Shown piece by piece: positions 58,647-64,000 of a DNA stretch of 64,000 nt. The DNA comes from Globodera rostochiensis. Its lineage: Eukaryota; Nematoda; Chromadorea; Rhabditida; Heteroderidae. The DNA lies in assembly GCA_018350325.1 (NCBI GenBank), contig JAEVLN010000023.1, forward strand, positions 435,001-499,000, given 5' to 3'. Made by a program: the position numbers and the translations under genes. The notes under the pieces are model-generated. The model was given only the letters and a program-made list of their open reading frames with translations. It searched no databases and was not told the DNA's origin. Each line of letters opens with the position of its first letter. Position 1 is the stretch's first letter.

Positions 58647-59503
58647 TTTGACTTCGTCTATATGTTTTTTTTTTAGCACTTTAATGAAGGTAATAGTTAT
58701 GATTTAAATTTGATATCAAAATAATGTAATTTCTATTGTTTTATATTTTGTCGACTTTTATTAAACCTTCACTTAACAAATTAAGCATATCTTAATTCTT
58801 TAAAAAAATTTAATTTATAAATCGATAAAGTTATTCCCATTTTTTTAAGATCTAAATTAACCAATTATTATTTTCAGATGTTTTGTTGGCTATTTTGATT
58901 ATTTTGATAATTCATATTATGAATATTGTATTAACATTTTCTTACCAAAATAATTGATTTTCGAGAATTTTTGAGTGTACTTGGATTTCATAAGATTTTC
59001 ACCATGTTTGTACTTTAACTGAGTGTTGAGTCAATTCGAGCCCTGATGAATATTTCTAATTCTATAATTTTTAAAAGAAATTATAAAATTATTTTCAATG
59101 AAAATGTTAAAAAACTTCCTAATTTAATAAAAATATTTTCATTAATTAATCACGATCATGAATACGATTGACAAATTTCGACCAGAGTGACCAATTTTTG
59201 GAGTTGTTGACTAAAATTTAAACAGATTTAATGAAAATGGACGAGGATGATTGAAGGAATGTGGGATCGCTTAAAAATCCAATGGAAATGAGTCATCCGC
59301 TGACGGCTTTTTTTTTGTGCTTCTTCGGATGGGTGGTTTATGTCCATTGAAAAATCCGATGACGCCAAACATTTTCACACACCAACCAGCAGATGAAATC
59401 AAAAACGTCGAATGATACGAAGATTCAAGACATCAGACTTTAACAAAACTTAAACCAAGTAACTCAATTAACAAAAACTGGAACAAAGCCTTGTTGTTAA
59501 AAA

Positions 59504-59640
59504 TAGGGTTCCTCCCCGACCCCTCGGGGGCGGGAAAGTCTCGGGGGTCGGGAAGCCGGGGTTGGCCATGTCGGGGATCGGGGAGGATGACCAACTAGAC
59601 CGGGACTTGGGCTAAAATTTTTTTTTTCAATTTTGGTACT
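59504..59640. mobile_element. One-ended hAT-like fragment (tcgggg-motif family)
   Basis: Starts TAGGGTTCCTCCCCGACC and consists of cccgac/gtcggg words in both orientations over about 100 bp, with a very high GC content for this window. No right end or duplication seen. Confidence 0.5.
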
Positions 59641-60206
59641 GAAAGTTTGTTTCGTTTTTCAAAATCCATTAAAACTCAAATATTGTCCAGGCTTTTTACC
59701 AATCGTTTTTTTTCTTTTTGTCTATTTTCACACCCGAGCAGATGGAATCAAAAACATTTCGACAAAATCAACTGAACCAAATTTTAAGACACTGCGGCAA
59801 TAAATGTTTTTAATTGATAGCGCAAATTTTAAGACATATTGACAAAAATAGAAACAATATTTCTGCCACATTATTTTTGTTTTGATAAAGCAAATGATTT
59901 AAAAAAATAATCTTATGATAATTAACGTGATTTGCTTCATATCATTTCATCTTCCGATCTTTCTGAGTTCACTTCTTCTACTTCTTTTTTACTGCTAAAA
60001 TTTAAATAAATGATTAATTTGTTGTTTTTCAATAACCAAAAATAAAATTATACATCCAAGTTGGATGCCAAAATGGCAATCTGTTTCGCAGGGCGGCTCA
60101 ACTTTGTTTGCTAAAATTTGTTTTTCCAACAATAAAAAAAAAAAATTAGAAATAGAACATATTTTTAATTTTAATGTTTTTTTCATTTTCTATGAATTGT
60201 TAATTT

Positions 60207-61740
60207 TTAAAATAAATAAATACGTCCAAATTCAAATCCGAAAAAATATTGTGCAGTTGTAGTTGTGGCCACTGTAGTTGGAGTAGTCGTCGTTTTCGTC
60301 GTCTTCGGAGTTCGTTTTGTCGTCGTTGTGGTGGACTTTGTCGTCGTTGTGGTGGGTTTTGTCGTCGTTGTGGTGGACTTTGTCGTCGTTGTGGTGGGTT
60401 TTGTCGCCGTTGTGGTGGGCTTTGTCGTCGTTGTGGTGGGCTTTGTCGTCGTTGTGGTTGGCTTTGTTGTCGTTGTGGTGGGCTCTGTCGTCGTCGTAGT
60501 GGCCTCTGCCGTCGTCGTATTGGGCTCTGCCGTCGTCGTAGTGGGCTCTGTCGTCGTTGTGGTGGACTTAAAATTAATTGATTGAGTTTACCAAAAGCTG
60601 GTCAGATCCTTTCCAGATGGATCATTCACAATCCTTTCGGATCTACAATTTTCCTTTTAGATAGATCAACCAAATAAAAGTGATCAGTCCTTGGATGAAA
60701 AGTATTTTGGACAAAATTATACAATAAATTTCAAACATTGACAATGGTAAACTCCCTGATACAAACATTACCGGGTTGTGCAAGTGCTCATTGCACAAAT
60801 CGGTATTGTTGCAGACTTGGAATTCAAATCCGTAACTCGTGTCAATGATACATTTACTTCTTTGATCCTGTTCTATTTCAATTTCGTTATCAGCACAGCC
60901 TTTTTCGATATAATCCATCTTATTGTCTGAAAATATATTGCTTTTTAAACCTTTTTTAATTGAATGTTCGATTGTTGGTTTTAAATTTATCAGGGGAGCA
61001 AAAAGTTAGAATCCCTTCCCGAACCTTAATTTTCTATTTCAAAAAAAGGTACCATGTAAGCACAATGCAGAAAAACAATTTTTGTTTGCTGAACAATCAG
61101 GCAAAGGCATAATTCGATTTCCAAAGTAGTAGCCGGCTGTGCATTTAATTCCTGAATTGGAAAAAATATTTGGGTTAATCATTATACCTATAGCCCCCGA
61201 CCAGGATCTAGATACAGACCTGGATTTTTTTTTGAATAACCTAAAAACTCAAAATAAATTGAAAAAATTAGTATTTTTTGACCAACATTCTTAACAAATA
61301 TCGTTAAAATCTTCAAACAAATTTTCATCGACGGCACCTATCAGCGCGGGTTATTTTTGCTAGTAATTAATGAATTTCAAATTTTTGAAAAACTCTAGAT
61401 CCAGGACCTGGATCACGGGTCTCCACGACGCTGGATTTTTCCTGGATCTGGATTTTTGTCCAGAAAATCCAGATCCAGACCTTCGTGAAATCTTGATCCA
61501 GAATGCAAATTCAGGATTTTTCAAAATGTCGGGCTCTAATTATACCAGAGGAGATCACCAAAATTTAACCGCAAAATAACCAAAATTAAAATAATTCTTT
61601 TATAATCTTTGTAATCCAATTTGTTAACTTTTTGCCAGAAGTAAAATCTGCCAAACTTTAAATTTACCGTTTATGCCTTTGAAAGTGAGCATGGCCAACA
61701 ATGAGATGGGCATGATGATGGCATTGGCACAAACTTTCAT
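60207..61740 (-). CDS. Secreted Ly6/ET-module-like cysteine-rich protein with threonine-rich mucin tail
   Basis: Four exons: 61740-61668 (ATG; signal-peptide-like MKVCANAIIMPISLLAML), 61151-61053, 60926-60772 and 60566-60207. Donors are gtaaat, gtacct and gtaatg; acceptors ccaattcag, atattttcag and aattttaag. All three joins restore the reading frame, giving 228 residues. After the signal region come IKCTAGYYFG, CSANKNCFSALC, KGCADN, SKC and VCNNTDLCNEH: the cysteine spacing and the final CxxxDLCN are those of the nematode Ly6/three-finger or ET-module fold. Exon 4 encodes about 13 repeats of TTTTTKP or TTTTTEP type, expected to be heavily O-glycosylated, then a short FFGFEFGRIYLF end. No GPI-type tail is obvious, so it is probably secreted into a matrix or surface coat. 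Intron 1 carries a complete hAT-like element. Confidence 0.82.
60274..60566. repeat. Coding 21-bp minisatellite (threonine-rich)
   Basis: On + the unit is tttgtcgtcgttgtggtgggc and close variants; on the coding minus strand it encodes TTTTTKP/S, with the distal units (60478-60560) changed to TTTTxEP. The graded sequence drift along the array suggests unequal exchange. Confidence 0.95.
61189..61538. mobile_element. Complete non-autonomous hAT-like element, target duplication attatacc
   Basis: Left end tatagcccccgacc, right end (inverted) tagagcccgacat, flanked by attatacc at 61181-61188 and 61539-61546. The interior carries gatccagg/cctggatc words in both orientations (for example 61392-61412 and 61456-61480). 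It lies in intron 1 of the mucin-tailed gene. Related fragments occur near 13030 and 51318-51362. Confidence 0.88.
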
Positions 61741-62422
61741 AATGGCTAAAATTAAATAAATCATTTGAGAAATATTTATAGTTTCTAGCATTTTTAGTGA
61801 TAAATTAATCATTTTGTGAACGAAGCACTTTACACAAAATATTCTGACCAAAATAAAGCCAATCATTCATTCATTCATTCCATTTACTTTTTTTATGGAA
61901 GCAAAAATTCGTTCATCAAAAGTGATTCATCGTTTGTTGGGATATTATTCTAAATAAAATGATTAAAAATTATAAATAAATATATTAAATAAAAAAATAA
62001 GCAGCCAATTACTATAATGGTAACAACGAATCAAAAAGCACTAATTTGCGGTGGCTAACATTGTTTTTCAAAGCCAATAAAACATTTCTGGTATCATTTG
62101 AAATTCTTGATGTGACAAATTTCTAAAATAAAAACCCTAAACGGTTAGTTAAGTTTGAAATAAAGATGATTAAAAATTCAAATATTGGATTACAATATTT
62201 CTGGCACTAATTAAAATTAACGAATTTTTTATGTTTAACATATTCGACTCAATTAGAGCTCCCGCCGAATATATCAACTTTGTTTTGAAAAACTTTTTAT
62301 CTTTGTAAATTCGATGGACTCAAATATAAAAAATGCCTTAAAACCCATAGGGGGACCTTTTTGATTTAACAGAATTCGTAATTTTTGGAGCAAGTTCAAA
62401 CAAATTGCAATCCGTGAATTTA
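61741..62422. other. 5' flank of the mucin-tailed gene and spacer
   Basis: Upstream of ATG 61740 the minus strand stays open to 61866 without an obvious acceptor; cattcattcattcattc at 61864-61880 is a short tetranucleotide repeat. The rest is A/T-rich without exon borders. Confidence 0.4.
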
Positions 62423-62475
62423 CCCGGCGGCGCCTATCGGCACCTCCGACCCCACCCCCCCCCCCCCCCAGAAGT
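62423..62475. repeat. Dispersed GC word with poly-C tract
   Basis: acccggcggcgcctatcggcacctccgacc followed by a run of about 16 C. The same word occurs at 20975, 31234, 53520 (inverted), 28613 (partial) and 61325 (partial), usually next to ttaacaaa/ttgttaag words, so it marks an old repeat family. Confidence 0.7.
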
Positions 62476-62748
62476 AATGCAGAATTCTCAAAAAATTTGC
62501 ATTTTTAACCTGGCGCTAAACGACCAGCTATCAAACTGTTAGGCAAAATAGGAAAATTAGGAAAACGATTAAAAAAAGTTTTTTCCACCAATAAATTATT
62601 AGAAGTTCATTTTGTTTCTAAGAATGACACAAAAAGAAAAAATGCAGGACATTTTTTTAAAAATGCAATATCCCCCGCCGGGGGGGGGGGGAGGTTTAAA
62701 AATTGCTTAAATGCAATACCCACCCCCGGGGGTTTGAAAACCATCTCT

Positions 62749-63682
62749 TTACCCGTCGCCGATGTCCCAGTCGTTGAAGTTAATGAAGATGGCATTCCGC
62801 TAACGATGCCTATCCCATTCAGCTGCTTCCTTTTCCAATTTTGCCCATTTATCTTCGCCGCGCTCAATTAGACAGCGAACCAACAGCCAATTGCGTTTGT
62901 CACATTTGTCAAAGCGCCGAAACACCAATCGCTCCCCCGTCAAATTGTTCACCAACTCAAATGGCACAATGACTACAGAATAATAATCAAAAAAGATGAT
63001 AAAATTCAACGGCATGAATGCCAACTGCACGTTTGGTTGTCGTGTGTTCTAATGTAATGATTGGTTTCTGAAGCGAAAAGGCGGCGAATGCTTTGAAGAA
63101 ATTCGATGGTCTTTGGTAGATGTAACTAAAAGTTTATCAACAAAAAATGTTGAGAAAGACCCCGACCCGCTTCCGCTCCAAAGTCCCCCCCCCCCACAGC
63201 CAAAACTTCCCGAATTCCCTCAACGTCTTAGGCTAAGCCTTTTAGGGCTAAGCTAAAACAGACTAGCTTAGGTTTAGCCCTAAGCCTGAGCTAGGCCTAA
63301 GCATAAGCGAGGCTTTATCTTGGCTTCAGTAGGGGACTGAATCGGCCATCGTGGAGAGATTCGGACCGGTAGACACCAAACCTTAAATTAATTCGTTCGA
63401 ATCAATCACTTTCTCTGGCAGCGGTCTTTGCGGAAGTGGAATTTACATATCGCGCTGAAATTGACGCCAATTTACAATTTCAGCGCCATTTCTGTTAGCT
63501 GCTCGACGAATTTCCAAATCGCCCAAGGCTCATTCTTTCCATTTGAAATGCGCGTCCACCAAATTGTTAATTTCGATTTAGGGCATTAGCTTATTGTTTA
63601 TATTCACTTCAAAACGATATACTCACATTTCTTTCAATCGTTTCTGCGCTTTCTTCGGATTGTCCGACAAAATTATGCGAGG
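62749..63682 (-). pseudogene. Decayed copy of the cyst-nematode F-box-like family
   Basis: Reading minus from 63682 (acceptor tcaagttag): SDNPKKAQKRLKE, an intron (gtgagt), then LVDAHFKWKE, stop at 63532-63530, ALGDLEIRRAANRNGAEIV, stop at 63445-63443, IPLPQRPLPEKVI; after a gap IEFLQSIRRLFAS; then [50 protein letters not shown], a stop at 62799, and INFNDWDIGDG to TAA at 62749. I recognise the order and motifs from an abundant, largely uncharacterised Globodera/Heterodera family (normally about 350-400 residues, annotated as F-box-like); this is memory, not a search. A start codon replaced by TTG, three in-frame stops, the missing F-box core and a large internal deletion make it a pseudogene. 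Confidence 0.75.
63224..63315. repeat. Degenerate ttaggc/gcctaa repeat inside the pseudogene
   Basis: The sequence cttaggctaagcc, agggctaagct, agcttaggtttagccctaag, gagctaggcctaagc packs words identical or close to ttaggc and its inverse, the unit of nematode telomeres, in mixed orientation. It interrupts the pseudogene between its second and third blocks. Confidence 0.7.
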
Positions 63683-64000
63683 CTAACTTGAAAGAATGCC
63701 ATTAACGGAAAAACAGAAACATTTTTTTAATGGAAAAGGGTCAAAAAATTAGGCGCCGCCGGTGAAATTTTTTAAAGGAAAACGGGCAAAAACGGAACGA
63801 AAATTTTTTCAAAGCGAATTCATAAAAATTATAAATTTTATTAAAAAAATAATTTTAATACCAATATTGTTTGAACTATTCACAAAAATTTGAAAATTAA
63901 AGGCAAGTCTTTTTACCGGCACGGAAATAATTTTTTAGAAACTCCTCGAATTTGTCAGAAATCAATACGAAAGGCTTTTCGAAATTGTAAATATAGCTTC
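63683..64000. other. Spacer with another GC word copy
   Basis: Contains aggcgccgccggtgaaatttttt at 63751, related to the dispersed GC word, and otherwise A-rich sequence. No exon seen before the window ends. Confidence 0.4.

Noticed and set aside
1..59000. Germline-limited or scrambled gene segments, as in ciliates, suggested by islands on alternating strands
   Set aside because: Most islands have ordinary GT and AG borders on the strand predicted by T-skew, and I saw no shared short direct repeats (pointers) at island edges.
1..59000. A piRNA cluster in AT-rich DNA
   Set aside because: I did not see a recurrent GTTTC-type upstream motif ahead of the islands, and the type of nematode suggested by the right end is thought to lack piRNAs (established knowledge, recalled).
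60249..60585. Three overlapping + strand ORFs of valine, cysteine-arginine-glycine or serine-leucine-tryptophan repeats
   Set aside because: They are the antisense readings of the threonine-rich exon of the minus gene; the exon borders and phases fix the coding strand.
62607..63030. Two intact minus ORFs (about 86 and 76 codons) as real small genes
   Set aside because: One is a block of the F-box-like pseudogene bounded by stops, the other is its shadow in another frame extended by the poly-C/G tracts.

Overview
The window reads as nuclear DNA of a nematode, most likely a plant-parasitic tylenchid of the cyst-nematode kind. It is about three-quarters A+T and has no long ORFs over most of its length. 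Two loci at the right end point to the organism. One (60.2-61.7 kb, minus) is a four-exon secreted Ly6/ET-module-like cysteine-rich protein with a threonine-rich mucin tail. The other (62.7-63.7 kb, minus) is a decayed copy of an F-box-like family that I recall from Globodera and Heterodera proteomes (from memory, not a search).

From 1 to about 59 kb the DNA falls into blocks that are T-rich on the + strand (about 1-6.5, 9.9-10.8, 19.4-24.6, 25.7-27.2, 32.7-38.2 and 40.3-43 kb) or A-rich (about 6.6-9.8, 10.9-19.3, 24.7-25.7, 27.3-32.7, 38.2-40.1 and 43.4-58.5 kb). Short GC-richer islands of 20-170 bp sit inside these blocks. Read on the T-rich strand, most islands are open and are bounded by a pyrimidine-tract AG and a GT donor. 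I interpret them as small exons of many small, intron-rich genes whose introns are T-rich on the sense strand. Most models give 30-200 residues and none matches a family I recognise. The best supported join several exons with compatible phases: 25.8-27.1 (+), 29.4-32.7 (-), 34.4-34.9 (+), 23.6-24.6 (+), 42.6-43.0 (+), 51.1-51.6 (-), 52.2-52.5 (-), 39.7-40.1 (-) and 11.1-11.4 (-). Phase agreement is weak evidence for any single join in such AT-rich DNA, so these are hypotheses needing RNA evidence.

The sea between exons holds many mobile elements. Five complete non-autonomous hAT-like elements have perfect 8-bp target duplications (16.0, 21.5, 28.0, 57.1 and 61.2 kb). Each is packed with its own short motif and its inverted copy. 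Several one-ended fragments of similar elements occur, plus one TA-flanked 690-bp element with long inverted ends at 8.5 kb. A satellite of about 107 bp forms an array at 13.5-15.15 kb with an outlying cluster at 31.7-32.0 kb.

I saw no tRNA, rRNA, CRISPR array or bacterial-type operon. No pathway or joint function can be inferred from the genes; what ties the window together is its architecture of tiny exons, strand-skewed introns and hAT debris.
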